The notes below the pieces were generated by a model. The model was not told the DNA's origin and searched no databases. It was given only the letters and a program-made list of their open reading frames with translations. From CAZNPL01 sp964574815 (lineage in GTDB: Bacteria > Planctomycetota > Phycisphaerae > UBA1845), in assembly GCA_964574815.1 (NCBI GenBank), contig CAZNPL010000044.1:1-54784 (forward strand): a DNA stretch of 54,784 nucleotides. Reading direction: 5' to 3'. Of this stretch, positions 14,724-23,376 are shown piece by piece. A program made the translations under genes and the position numbers. Numbering within the stretch: the stretch's first letter is position 1; each line of letters starts with the position of its first letter.

Positions 14724-15596
14724 ATGGTGAAGACATTCGTAGCGATTTTGGGCGCGATCGGCATGTTGTCGCTGGTTGCCGCGGGTCCGAATGGTGCCGC
14801 TCCGTCGGCGTCGTCAGAGGAAGCAGAAATCACTACATCTGCAGCGGCTTGCGAGGCGATCCGCGCGGCGGGGCTCTGCGAGCGCGATCTCGGCGGCGAG
14901 TGTTCGCCCGAGCGATGCCATGCGGCGAAGGGCTGTGATGCGGCACATTGCGATCCGGCGACGTGTCCGGGGCACGGGGCCGACGGATGTGATCCGAGCA
15001 AGTGTTCGGGGCACGGTGCGGTGGGTTGTGATCCGGCGAAGTGCGCGGGGCATGGTCCGGAGGGATGCAACCCGGCCACGTGTCACCCGGACAAGCAGGC
15101 AGACTGTGCCGGCCAGCCCGCCCATTGTGATCCGGCCAAGTGCGATCCGGCCAACTGCCCTTGCCACGGTCCTGACGGATGTGATCCGAGCAAGTGTCCG
15201 GGGCACGGTGCGGTGGGTTGTGATCCGGCGAAGTGCGCGGGGCATGGTCCGGAGGGGTGCGACCCGGCCACGTGTCACCCGGCCAAGCAGGCAGACTGTG
15301 CCGGCCAGTTCGCCCATTGTAAACCCGCCAAGTGCGATCCGGCTAACTGCCCTTGCCACGGTCCTGACGGATTTGACCCGACGAAGTGTCCGGGGCACGG
15401 TCCGGAGGGGTGCGATCGCAGCGATTGTCCCGGGCACGGTTCGGAAGGTTGCGTCCCAGCAAGATGCCCCGGGCACGCCGCTGTCGACCAAGTGGGCGCG
15501 CCCGAGGACCGCGAATCGGACGCCGCTCCGCAGGCGCGCGTCCGTCACGGCGGCTGTGCTCGCAGTTGCTGCGGTCATGGAACGTCGCAGCCGTAA
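14724..15596 (+). CDS. Secreted Cys/His-rich repeat protein (metallothionein-like)
   Basis: 290 residues with a signal peptide (1 to about 25), GAGAGGAG before the ATG, and 37 cysteines. The mature part is built from short units of the form GCDPxKCxGHG and GCDPATCHPxKQADC, grouped in a 64-residue (192-bp) block present twice plus a partial third. Nearly every unit offers two Cys and one His, so it should bind many soft metal ions outside the cytoplasm, or be heavily disulfide-bonded. It follows the sigma/anti-sigma/CnrX trio by 25 nt and is probably its output. Known metallothioneins are small and cytosolic; this one is large, exported and His-containing. I know no named family for it. Confidence 0.85.
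   Translation: MVKTFVAILGAIGMLSLVAAGPNGAAPSASSEEAEITTSAAACEAIRAAGLCERDLGGECSPERCHAAKGCDAAHCDPATCPGHGADGCDPSKCSGHGAVGCDPAKCAGHGPEGCNPATCHPDKQADCAGQPAHCDPAKCDPANCPCHGPDGCDPSKCPGHGAVGCDPAKCAGHGPEGCDPATCHPAKQADCAGQFAHCKPAKCDPANCPCHGPDGFDPTKCPGHGPEGCDRSDCPGHGSEGCVPARCPGHAAVDQVGAPEDRESDAAPQARVRHGGCARSCCGHGTSQP
14991..15420 (+). repeat. 192-bp in-frame tandem repeat, two copies plus a partial
   Basis: Units start at 14991, 15183 and 15375 (the third ends near 15420). The first two differ at only a few positions, such as CDPSKCSGHG against CDPSKCPGHG and GCNPATC against GCDPATC. The near-identity at silent sites indicates recent expansion, so copy number may vary between strains. Confidence 0.88.
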
Positions 15597-15786
15597 TTAC
15601 CGAGCGCCCAGGCACACTCGACACTCCGGCAATTGCACTTTCCTGCGCGGCGAGCCAGGCATACGTGGCCTTGGCTCGCTGCTGTTCGTGAACGCGTAGA
15701 TCACCAACGCCGCTTCGGAGGCGACGGATACTCGATCCAACAGCGGGGAGCAGCTTTGGTCTACCACGGATCACCTGAGCAACGAG

Positions 15787-16749
15787 ATGCTCTTTGAGAC
15801 GGCGGGAATCGAAGTCACCCCCTGGGTCCCACCCTTGTTCGCGTTTATGATCTCGTTCTTCACGTCCATGGGCGGCGTCTCGGGTGCTTTCCTCCTCTTG
15901 CCGTTCCAGGTGTCTTTTCTCGGGTACACAAACCCGTCGGTCAGCGCCACGAACCAGCTCTTCAACATTGTGGCCATCCCCAGTGGGGTGTATCGCTATC
16001 ACAGAGAAGGCCGGCTGGTATGGCCACTGACATGGGTCGTGATCGCCGGCACACTGCCAGGGGTCTTTATCGGCGCTCTCGTCCGCGTGGCTTGGCTCCC
16101 GAACCCGATACACTTCAAGCTCTTTGCCGCCGCCGTGCTGCTCTACATCGGGCTGAAGATGGCGTGGGAGCTGCTGAGAAGAGCCCCGGGTAAGGCCGAC
16201 CAAACCAGGGATGAAAGGCGGCTCCATGAGCGTGCCCGTCGTGATCTATCGGGGACTTCCGGTCTGGAGGCGGCCGACGAGGCCGTGTTGCCTGCGGTCA
16301 GAGAAACCCACTTTGGCCTGAGGCGTTTAGGATACACGTTCTACGACGAGGCGTTCGATATCCCGCTCTGGCCGGTTTGCGCACTCAGTTTCGTCGTCGG
16401 AATCGTCGGAGGGATTTACGGCATTGGCGGGGGCGCGATTATCGCACCGTTCCTGGTTACGTTTTGCAGGCTGCCCGTGTATACCGTCGCGGGGGCTGCC
16501 CTGATGGGGACGTTCGTCACGTCAGTAGCCGGCGTGGTCTTCTATCAAGCCATTGCCCGCTTCTACCCGGACACGTCGGTGGCGCCGGACTGGATGCTCG
16601 GAATCCTGTTCGGAATCGGCGGGATGGCGGGAATGTACCTCGGGGCGCGATGCCAGAAACTCGTGTCGGCCAAGGCGATCGAGTGGATGCTGGCGGCAAT
16701 CATTCTTTTCACGGCAGCCAAATACGTCGTCGAGTTTTTGACTCATTGA
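15787..16749 (+). CDS. TauE/SafE family exporter with long cytoplasmic loop
   Basis: 320 residues, about eight membrane helices in two halves. Each half has the family glycine motif: FFTSMGGVSGAFLLLPF (24-40) and GIVGGIYGIGGGAIIAPFLV in the second half. A charged, soluble loop of about 60 residues (around 136-195, rich in Arg and Glu) separates the halves, longer than in the TauE/SafE protein at 8333-9127. Substrate unknown; relatives export sulfite, sulfoacetate or thiosulfate-related anions. It lies 190 nt after the Cys/His-rich gene, so co-regulation by the sigma factor is possible but not shown. Confidence 0.88.
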   Translation: MLFETAGIEVTPWVPPLFAFMISFFTSMGGVSGAFLLLPFQVSFLGYTNPSVSATNQLFNIVAIPSGVYRYHREGRLVWPLTWVVIAGTLPGVFIGALVRVAWLPNPIHFKLFAAAVLLYIGLKMAWELLRRAPGKADQTRDERRLHERARRDLSGTSGLEAADEAVLPAVRETHFGLRRLGYTFYDEAFDIPLWPVCALSFVVGIVGGIYGIGGGAIIAPFLVTFCRLPVYTVAGAALMGTFVTSVAGVVFYQAIARFYPDTSVAPDWMLGILFGIGGMAGMYLGARCQKLVSAKAIEWMLAAIILFTAAKYVVEFLTH

Positions 16750-16794
16750 TAGAGGAACAACAGGTGCAGTTCGTCAATAGGGTCGCTGCCGTGG

Positions 16795-18036
16795 ATGAGT
16801 GCGTGTATCGTCGAACCAACCGGGGAGGCGGTGGATGCGCACTCCACGAAGGAGAGACTGGCTTTGGCCTATCACAGATCAACCTGGCGTCGTCGATTCT
16901 GGCGTTGGACACAGCTTCTCGCCCTACTCGGAGTTGTGGCGGGCATCGGATATTGGCTGTTCTTTAAGCCGATTTCCGTCCGCCAGCACGTCGTCACCCG
17001 CGGGGAGGTTGTCGCCGAAGTCATGGGCACCGGCACGCTGGAGGCCCGGCGCCAGGCGGTTGTCAGCCCGGAGATCTCCGGACGCATCGTCGAAGTGCAC
17101 GTGGATCAGGGCGACCGCGTCCACGCAGGGCAGGCGCTGCTCCGCCTCGACGATGAAGACTTGCGCCGACAGGTCGAGGTCTCCGAGAGCAATCTGGCCG
17201 TAGCGCGGGCCGGAGTCGAACGCCGGGCCGCTGACCGTCAGCGTGCCCAAGCGGTGCTCGATCAGGCGCGAATCGACTTTCGCCGCGTTGAGGGCCTGAT
17301 CGCCCAAGACGTCGCCTCGAGCCTCGAACTCGACAAGGCGAACGAAGCCTTGCGCGTGGCCGATGCCGAGCTCAGCAGCGCGGAGGCGGCGTTAATCGAG
17401 GCGGAAAAACAGGTCATCGCCGCCGAGAAGACACTTGAGTATCACCAGGCTCGACTCGCGGACACCGTGGTCGTTGCTCCGTTCGACGGCTTGATCGTGC
17501 GGCGCGACCGGGATCCGGGCGACGTGGTCGTTCCCGGCAGTTCGGTTCTGGTGTTGGTGGAGACCGACGAGCTCTGGATCAGCGCCTGGGTGGATGAGAC
17601 GGAGATGGATCGGCTTAGACCCGGGCAACCGGCGCGCGTCGTCTTCCGCTCACAGCCGAACCAAACCTTCGCGGGCGAGGTTGCGCGTCTGGGACTCGAA
17701 GCGGACCGCGAAACGCGAGAATTCCTGGTGGACGTGTGGGTGCGCGAGACTCCTGCCAACTGGGCGGTCGGCCAGCGTGCCGAGGCTTACATCGAGGTGG
17801 CACGCAAGCCGGATGTCACGCTCCTGCCAACTCACCTCGTCAGCCGGCGCGAGGGCAAACCGGGCGTGTTTATCGCGTTCGACGGCATGGCCCAATGGCG
17901 CGACATCAAGCTCGGGCTGCGCGGTCGTGAAGTCGTACAGGTTACCGATGGTCTGTCTGCTGGTGACGCGATCATTCTCGTGACCGGCCCCAAAGCAACA
18001 CCGCTCGCTCCCGGAAAGCAGGTGACGGTCCGATGA
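16795..18036 (+). CDS. HlyD/DevB-type periplasmic adaptor
   Basis: 413 residues. One N-terminal membrane helix (about 38-56, LLALLGVVAGIGYWLFF), a lipoyl-like half (VVSPEISGRIVEVHVDQGDR, about 88-107), a coiled-coil hairpin rich in Ala/Glu/Arg (about 125-220), the second lipoyl half (TVVVAPFDGLIVRRDRDPGD, about 223-242), and a beta-barrel (LVETDELWISAWVDETEMD onward). This is the membrane-fusion protein of a tripartite exporter. The permease start overlaps its stop as ATGA, and the ATPase follows the same way, giving the DevBCA order. It should link the inner-membrane ABC pump to an outer-membrane channel that is not encoded here. Confidence 0.9.
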   Translation: MSACIVEPTGEAVDAHSTKERLALAYHRSTWRRRFWRWTQLLALLGVVAGIGYWLFFKPISVRQHVVTRGEVVAEVMGTGTLEARRQAVVSPEISGRIVEVHVDQGDRVHAGQALLRLDDEDLRRQVEVSESNLAVARAGVERRAADRQRAQAVLDQARIDFRRVEGLIAQDVASSLELDKANEALRVADAELSSAEAALIEAEKQVIAAEKTLEYHQARLADTVVVAPFDGLIVRRDRDPGDVVVPGSSVLVLVETDELWISAWVDETEMDRLRPGQPARVVFRSQPNQTFAGEVARLGLEADRETREFLVDVWVRETPANWAVGQRAEAYIEVARKPDVTLLPTHLVSRREGKPGVFIAFDGMAQWRDIKLGLRGREVVQVTDGLSAGDAIILVTGPKATPLAPGKQVTVR

Positions 18037-19247
18037 ACCTCTCGCTTCGTGACGTCCGCCATCACGCCGGTCGCTTCGCCCTGACGGCCTTCGGCCTCGG
18101 CGTTCTACTGATGGTCGTTATGGGCATGGGCGGCATCTACCGCGGCTTGATCGACGAAGGCACGCTTCTGATCGACCGGGTCGGTAGCGACATCTGGGTT
18201 GTGCAGCGGGATACGCGCGGGCCGTTCGCCGAGCTGTCGCGCGTGCCGCGCAACCTGGTCGACCGCGTGGCCGCCGTGCCCGGGGTCGAGAGTGCCCGGG
18301 AATTTGTCACGCACACAATCCAGCGCGAGCACGCGGGGCGGTTGCTACGCATGGTCGTCGTGGGCCTGAGCTGGCCGACCGACAAGGGTGAGCGGCTGCC
18401 GCTCGTGGCCGGTCGCCCGCTGGCGCGAAACCACTACGAGATGATCGCGGACCGCAAGCTGGGTCTGAAGCTCGGTACGAAGCTCGAGCTGGGCAAGGAC
18501 AAGTACACGATTGTCGGCCTGACGCGCGGCATGACGAGCTGGGGCGGCGATGCGGCGGTCTTTGTTACTGTGAACGATGCGCAGGCCATCCAATTCGATC
18601 AGCCGGGAGAGGCCATTCGGCTGGAGCGCGCCGCCCGCCAGGGTCGAGCTGCCCACCAGGAATTCGGCCGCACACAGCCACAACTGCTGGAGCGAGCCGC
18701 CGGCCCGGCGAAGAACATCCCCGCACTCGGTCCGGCTGGTGTCAGCGCAGTGATGGCGCGGCTTGCACCGGGTGTAGACGCCGGCGCGGCCTGCGCGCTC
18801 ATCTCTGCGTGGCGTGACGTGACCGCGATGACGCACGCCGAACAGCAGCATCTCATCATCAGTGGTCCCCTGGAGCGCTCCGGCCGGCAGCTGGGCTTAT
18901 TCCGTACGCTGTTAACCATCGTATCGGCGATCGTTATGGCCCTGATCCTCTACACGCTCACGCTGGACAAGCTGCATGACATCGCGATGTTAAAGCTCAT
19001 CGGCGCCCCGAACCATGTGATCCTGGGGCTCATCATGCAGCAGGCCATTGTGCTGGGCATGCTGGGGTTCGGCGTGGCGTACGTGCTTGGCCGTCAGGTC
19101 TTTCCACACTTCCCGCGTCGCATCGTGCTGGTCGAAGAGGACTTGATCAAGCTGGCGAGCGTTGTGTTGGGGATTTCCATTCTCGCCAGTGGGCTTGGCA
19201 TCTGGCGCGCGCTGCGCGTCTCACCGGGGGAGGTACTCTCGCGATGA
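18033..19247 (+). CDS. MacB/DevC-type ABC transporter permease
   Basis: 404 residues with the FtsX/MacB topology: one N-terminal helix (about 14-36), a large periplasmic domain (about 40-285), then three C-terminal helices (about 288-310, 328-352 and 367-388). The final helix pair follows the typical LKLIGAPNHVILGLIMQQAI segment (314-333), which contacts the ATPase. Such permeases move substrates from the periplasm outwards by mechanotransmission rather than across the inner membrane. 4-nt overlaps with both neighbours show tight translational coupling. Confidence 0.9.
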   Translation: MNLSLRDVRHHAGRFALTAFGLGVLLMVVMGMGGIYRGLIDEGTLLIDRVGSDIWVVQRDTRGPFAELSRVPRNLVDRVAAVPGVESAREFVTHTIQREHAGRLLRMVVVGLSWPTDKGERLPLVAGRPLARNHYEMIADRKLGLKLGTKLELGKDKYTIVGLTRGMTSWGGDAAVFVTVNDAQAIQFDQPGEAIRLERAARQGRAAHQEFGRTQPQLLERAAGPAKNIPALGPAGVSAVMARLAPGVDAGAACALISAWRDVTAMTHAEQQHLIISGPLERSGRQLGLFRTLLTIVSAIVMALILYTLTLDKLHDIAMLKLIGAPNHVILGLIMQQAIVLGMLGFGVAYVLGRQVFPHFPRRIVLVEEDLIKLASVVLGISILASGLGIWRALRVSPGEVLSR

Positions 19248-19969
19248 GACCGGACCGCCGCCATACGCCCGCCGTTGAAGCCCACGATCTGACCAAGGTC
19301 TACGGTTCGGGAAACACGGAGGTCATCGCCGTGCGCGAGGCGAGCCTCACGATCGCCCGCGGTGAGGTGGCCGCGTTGCTCGGCCCCAGCGGTGCGGGCA
19401 AAACAACGCTGCTGACGGTCGTGGGACTGGTAACGCCACCAACCGCCGGACAACTTGCCATCGCGGGCCAGCCGGTGCTGGACGGTCCTTACCCGTTGAC
19501 CAACCTGCGGACGTTTCGCCGGCAGCGACTGGGCTTTGTCTTCCAGCAGTCCAATCTGATCCCGTTTCTCACGGCGTGCGAGAACGTCCGGGTGGCGATG
19601 GAGCTTGACGGCTGGCCACGCCGCGCCGCCCGCCGACGTGCACTCGACTTGCTCGACTATCTTGACGTTGCCGATCGCGCGGACTTCTACCCTACGACTC
19701 TGTCCGGCGGACAGCAGCAGCGCGTTGCGGTCGCCCGGGCGTTGGCCAACGAGCCAGCGGTCGTCTTGGCCGACGAACCGACCGCTGCACTCGACAGTCA
19801 CCGTGGCCGGCAGGTCATGGAGTTGTTTCGCAAGGTCGCCCACGAAAACGGCGCCGGCGTCCTGGTCGTGACGCACGATCACCGCGCGCTGGACGTTTTC
19901 GACACCTTGTACGAGATGGAAGATGGCGTCGTCGAAATGACGGAGGGCGCGCCGTCCACCGGGCGGTAG
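19244..19969 (+). CDS. MacB/DevA/LolD-type ABC transporter ATPase
   Basis: 241 residues. Walker A GPSGAGKT (47-54), Q-loop around FQQSN (100-104), signature LSGGQQQR (153-160), Walker B VVLADE (173-178) and H-loop His in VVTHDH. Close to the LolD/MacB ATPase group, which always works with MacB-fold permeases such as the one just upstream (ATGA overlap). Completes a DevBCA-like exporter. The substrate is unknown; the position after metal-stress genes suggests detoxification or envelope repair (inference). Confidence 0.93.
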   Translation: MRPDRRHTPAVEAHDLTKVYGSGNTEVIAVREASLTIARGEVAALLGPSGAGKTTLLTVVGLVTPPTAGQLAIAGQPVLDGPYPLTNLRTFRRQRLGFVFQQSNLIPFLTACENVRVAMELDGWPRRAARRRALDLLDYLDVADRADFYPTTLSGGQQQRVAVARALANEPAVVLADEPTAALDSHRGRQVMELFRKVAHENGAGVLVVTHDHRALDVFDTLYEMEDGVVEMTEGAPSTGR

Positions 19970-20279
19970 CGCGTTAACGGCCGGATTTCGATGGCCGGCC
20001 GGAGTACGCTTCGACCGGACCGTCCTCGGGCTGCGGTCTCCCTCGATGCTGCCTCATCGAGTAGCCTCCAAGTCGGGACGACTGCCGGCTCGGCAGGGCG
20101 GACGTCGTGTCTGCCGGCAGTCCTTTGACTTGGTGTTTGAATCGTGAGCCCAGCTCCGGATGAGGTGGTCCACCGCACGGTTGAGCACGGGTTGGGGATC
20201 GGGGCGTTCGCTTGCCGGTGAGCTATTGCTTGGGGGTTGGTTCGTTGATTTCGGTTTGGTGGGCATCTACGATGCCGCG
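19970..20279. other. Intergenic region with hairpins after the exporter operon
   Basis: No gene is seen. A GGCCGG/CCGGCC hairpin (about 19979-20000) follows the ATPase stop closely, and a second 8-bp stem (ACTGCCGG with CCGGCAGT, about 20083-20122) lies further on. Neither has a strong T-run, but together they are plausible sites for transcript 3' ends. The frame of the following membrane protein is open through part of this region, but without a ribosome-binding site. Confidence 0.4.
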
Positions 20280-21956
20280 ATGTTGGCGAAGGGACCGGGC
20301 GATCGAAGATGGCTGCTTTGGCTTTGTCTTGCCGCGGCGCATGTCGCCCTTGCGCTGGTTTTTCTGCTTGACCGAAGCCCCGGTACGCGGGCAGCGGTGA
20401 CCGGGTTCCCGCTTGACGACGCCTGGATCCACCTGGTTTACGGGCGGGAACTGACGCAGCATGCCCTTCCCTGTTACAACGACGCGAAACCCGAGGCGGG
20501 TTTCACCAGCCCGCTCTGGATCGTTGTGTGCGGCGCGGCGCATGCCGTTTCGTCACTGACTGGCCTCAGCGTGGTCGTTGTGCTCAAGGTGATCACCGTG
20601 TTGTGTGCGCTGGGGGCGTCCATCGCGGTGGCTCGGCTCGTGCTGGCATTTGATTGCGGTACGTTTGGGGCTTTGCTCGCCGGTCTGTTGTGTTCTGTGA
20701 CTCCGGCGCTGGCGTTTTCCCAGGTTTCGGGGATGGAGGTGTGCCTGGCCTCGGGGCTTTCGCTTTGGGCCGTTTACGCGCTGCTTCGGGAACGATACCT
20801 GGCGAGCGGGTTACTGCTGGCGGCGGCTTACCTGGCGCGGCCGGAGCTGGCCGTTCTGCCTGTTGTCGTGGTCGTGGGGGTCCTGGGGAGTTGGCGTGGC
20901 GAAGTACTCAAGGCTCGCCGGAAGGATTTCTTGAGGCTGGTGCTGCCGGGCATCGTGGTTGTTGCTGCGTGGTGCGTGTATTGCCTGGCGGTGACCGGGC
21001 GCCCGCTGCCGAACACGTTTTACGTGAAGTTCGATCGGGGTCGGCCGGAGGGCGTGGTGACGGTTTTCCGGGAGAACGTGTGGTCGCTACCAGCCAACTT
21101 CCTGTGGTCGGGCGCTGTGCTCTATGTGGTCGGCTGCTTTTATATGATAAAGAGGGCGCCGGGCGGGCGGTGGCTGGTGTTGTTATTTCCCTGGTTGTTC
21201 TTCATGGCGGTCGCTTCGTCGCGGGCGATGCCGCCGGGGACCGGAGATTACTTCTACTGGCAGCGTTATATCGTTCCGGGGCTACCCTTTCTGTTGATTC
21301 CGATCGGTGCGGGTTGGCACTTTCTTTGGGGCGGAAGCGCGGTACGTAAGTCCGGTGGGGGTGCATCGACAGATGACCGGGCAGTTCAGCGTGGATCCCG
21401 GAAGACCGCACGACGCGGACCGTCGGCGAACATCGAGGACCAACAACGCGGCGCGCCGCCCTGGCTGAGGACGGTTTCTCGGGTGGCGGCCGTCGCCCTG
21501 GCGGTTCTGGCGTTCGCCGGTCATCCGAGGGCGCTGGATCGGAAGCGGGAGCAGTTCGCCTGGAATTGCCAGAACATGAACGAGGTCCAGGTTCACCTGG
21601 GCCGATGGGTTGCGGAGAACACGCCTGAGGACGCCGTCGTGCTGGTGAACGACGCAGGGGCGATCCGGTACTTCGGCCGGCGGCGGACCATCGACATCAT
21701 CGGGCTCAACTATCATCCGTTCGCACTGCATCCATCCGACCGGGCCAAGGCGACTTCTTCACCGGGCGGCATGCTTGCGTTCATGAAGAGCCAGGACGCA
21801 GAGTATCTGATCGTGTTTCCCAACCAGTACCGAGGCGTTCTCGCGCACCCGATGTCGGAGACTTTTTTCAGCTTCGAGCACGTTGCAAGGAGCGACCACT
21901 ACACGGTTGCGCCGGCGCCGCAGGCGGTCATGGCCGTGTATCGCCTACGGCAATGA
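20280..21956 (+). CDS. Multi-spanning membrane glycosyltransferase-like protein
   Basis: 558 residues from the ATG at 20280 (an in-frame start at 20160 would add a weak 40-residue leader). About ten hydrophobic segments are followed by a soluble C-terminal domain (from about 425). Near the N-terminus is GFPLDDAWIHLVYGREL (42-58), an acidic pair right after the first helix that corresponds to the catalytic acidic motif of GT-C polyprenyl-phosphate-dependent glycosyltransferases (GT39/arabinofuranosyltransferase-like). The C-terminal domain, with WVAENTPEDAVVLVNDAGAI, is typical of planctomycete versions. It probably adds a sugar to an extracytoplasmic glycan or protein. It stands alone as a transcription unit. 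Confidence 0.78.
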   Translation: MLAKGPGDRRWLLWLCLAAAHVALALVFLLDRSPGTRAAVTGFPLDDAWIHLVYGRELTQHALPCYNDAKPEAGFTSPLWIVVCGAAHAVSSLTGLSVVVVLKVITVLCALGASIAVARLVLAFDCGTFGALLAGLLCSVTPALAFSQVSGMEVCLASGLSLWAVYALLRERYLASGLLLAAAYLARPELAVLPVVVVVGVLGSWRGEVLKARRKDFLRLVLPGIVVVAAWCVYCLAVTGRPLPNTFYVKFDRGRPEGVVTVFRENVWSLPANFLWSGAVLYVVGCFYMIKRAPGGRWLVLLFPWLFFMAVASSRAMPPGTGDYFYWQRYIVPGLPFLLIPIGAGWHFLWGGSAVRKSGGGASTDDRAVQRGSRKTARRGPSANIEDQQRGAPPWLRTVSRVAAVALAVLAFAGHPRALDRKREQFAWNCQNMNEVQVHLGRWVAENTPEDAVVLVNDAGAIRYFGRRRTIDIIGLNYHPFALHPSDRAKATSSPGGMLAFMKSQDAEYLIVFPNQYRGVLAHPMSETFFSFEHVARSDHYTVAPAPQAVMAVYRLRQ

Positions 21957-21979
21957 CGTGCGGGGCAGCGCCGACGGGC

Positions 21980-22411
21980 TCAATCTGCCAGGGCCACGGC
22001 GAGCGCCTCTGCGGCCCGGTCCGCGTCCGACTCACCATCGAAGGCCAGATGGAATATGACGTGATTTCCGTTTCTGGCGGCGGCGGCTCCGCGCATGCTG
22101 ATGCCGGCATCGGCGACGGCGCGTGTGATCGTGGCGCCGAGTCCGGGTCGGTCGGGTCCTTCGATTTTCAGGGAATGGGCGGTGGTCCATTTGGTCAAGC
22201 CACCGCGTTGCGCGGCTCGTTCTTCGCTTTCGCCATGAAGCGGCGACAGCAGCAGCACGCCGGTTTCCGGCATGTTCATGTTTCTCAAAGCGACCATGAA
22301 CTCGAGGTTGTCACCCGCCTCGGCGATTGCCTCCAGCTTGTCGGCCAATCCGCCGGGACGATCTTCGATTTGGCCGACCCAGACATCGACGGGTGTGATT
22401 TGGTATGCCAT
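21980..22411 (-). CDS. Protein with two ACT domains
   Basis: 143 residues from the ATG at 22411, which has GGAGG at good spacing on the minus strand. Two ACT-like beta-alpha-beta halves are visible: VWVGQIEDRPGGLADKLEAI (10-29) and LKIEGPDRPGLGATITRAVA (77-96), each with the hallmark D-R-P-G-x-L/G turn before the first helix. ACT domains bind amino acids or other small ligands and regulate enzymes; free-standing double-ACT proteins are usually small-molecule sensors. No enzyme domain is attached and no metabolic gene adjoins, so the target is unknown. Divergent from the small membrane protein gene. Confidence 0.85.
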   Translation of the reverse strand: MAYQITPVDVWVGQIEDRPGGLADKLEAIAEAGDNLEFMVALRNMNMPETGVLLLSPLHGESEERAAQRGGLTKWTTAHSLKIEGPDRPGLGATITRAVADAGISMRGAAAARNGNHVIFHLAFDGESDADRAAEALAVALAD

Positions 22412-22677
22412 TGTGTTCCTCCGCTGGTTCCCGGTCGCCGAATGGTCTTTGGCCAGTGCTTGCCGGCGACACGCGATCATTCTCAGCCAAACCGGCGTCA
22501 TCCTCAAGGCCGTCGGGGCGTCGTGGGGTCTCGGGCAGGGCGATCCAGCGGGGGACAGGGATCTTGGCGAGGTGCGGCCGTCCGAAGCGGTTGCAGCCGC
22601 CGGTGCGTACGGGGTTTCTGTCGATGGTCGGTGCTGGGTTGTATCCTATCCATACGGGAGAGCTTGCAGAGGCCGAG

Positions 22678-23124
22678 ATGTTTGAGTGGATAAGGTCGTA
22701 CAAACCGGCGGCGCCGGCGCGCGTGCATTTGTTGCTGGCGGCGATGTTGTGGAGCATCGTCGGCGGCGCGATGCTGGCATTCGGGATCAAGTGGCTGGCG
22801 GATTGGGGGAGCGGGTACGTGTGGTTGGTCGCAGTGGGCGCGGCGGCCTTGGGATTGCTGAAGGCGCGTGTTGTGCTGAGGGAGGCGGCGGATCGGATCG
22901 TCACGCGCATACGCGAACGGGGCGACGGTCGCTGCCTTGGCGGCTTTCTTTCTCCGAAGACGTGGCTGTTTGTACTCCTGATGATTGCCGGCGGCCGGGT
23001 GCTGCGGAGCGGACTTTTGCCGGCTGCGGCGGCGGGGTTTATTTACGCGGCGGTTGGTGCAGCATTGCTGTGGGCATCGCGCCGGTTGTGGCGCGCGTGG
23101 CGACGCTTCGGCGATGCCGGTTGA
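22678..23124 (+). CDS. Small multi-pass membrane protein, unknown family
   Basis: 148 residues with four hydrophobic stretches (about 17-38, 43-62, 93-112 and 114-132) separated by Arg-rich loops, consistent with an inner-membrane protein with a positive inside. The start at 22678 is preceded by GAGGCCGAG; an in-frame ATG at 22624 is possible. No motif points to a function. It lies divergent from the ACT-domain gene and convergent with the large secreted protein gene, so it is its own transcription unit. Confidence 0.65.
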   Translation: MFEWIRSYKPAAPARVHLLLAAMLWSIVGGAMLAFGIKWLADWGSGYVWLVAVGAAALGLLKARVVLREAADRIVTRIRERGDGRCLGGFLSPKTWLFVLLMIAGGRVLRSGLLPAAAAGFIYAAVGAALLWASRRLWRAWRRFGDAG

Positions 23125-23376
23125 CGGCCGAATCGGCTGGACGCTGGCCGACTCCGTGCAGGATCTAACCCGCATTATTCAGGGCGAGCCGACGGCGCTG
23201 GACCATGTTCCATCACGTCGGGGTATGCTGCCAGCGTCTGGGGACAGCAAGAGCGTCACCCACAAGGGGTGATGCTTACTGACCTTATTGCAATGAGGCG
23301 CGGAGTCGGAAGAGCGTGGCCGGACCATCAACCTCCGGTCGGAACTCGTCCTTTCACATGCGTCTCCTTTTGTTCA

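Noticed and set aside
14991..15420. CRISPR array
   Set aside because: The repeats are contiguous coding units without unique spacers, and no cas genes are present. No other array was seen in the window.
14776..15699. Alternative frame across the Cys/His-rich gene
   Set aside because: Its Arg-rich repeats mirror the 192-bp DNA repeat; the signal peptide and ribosome site belong to the frame starting at 14724.
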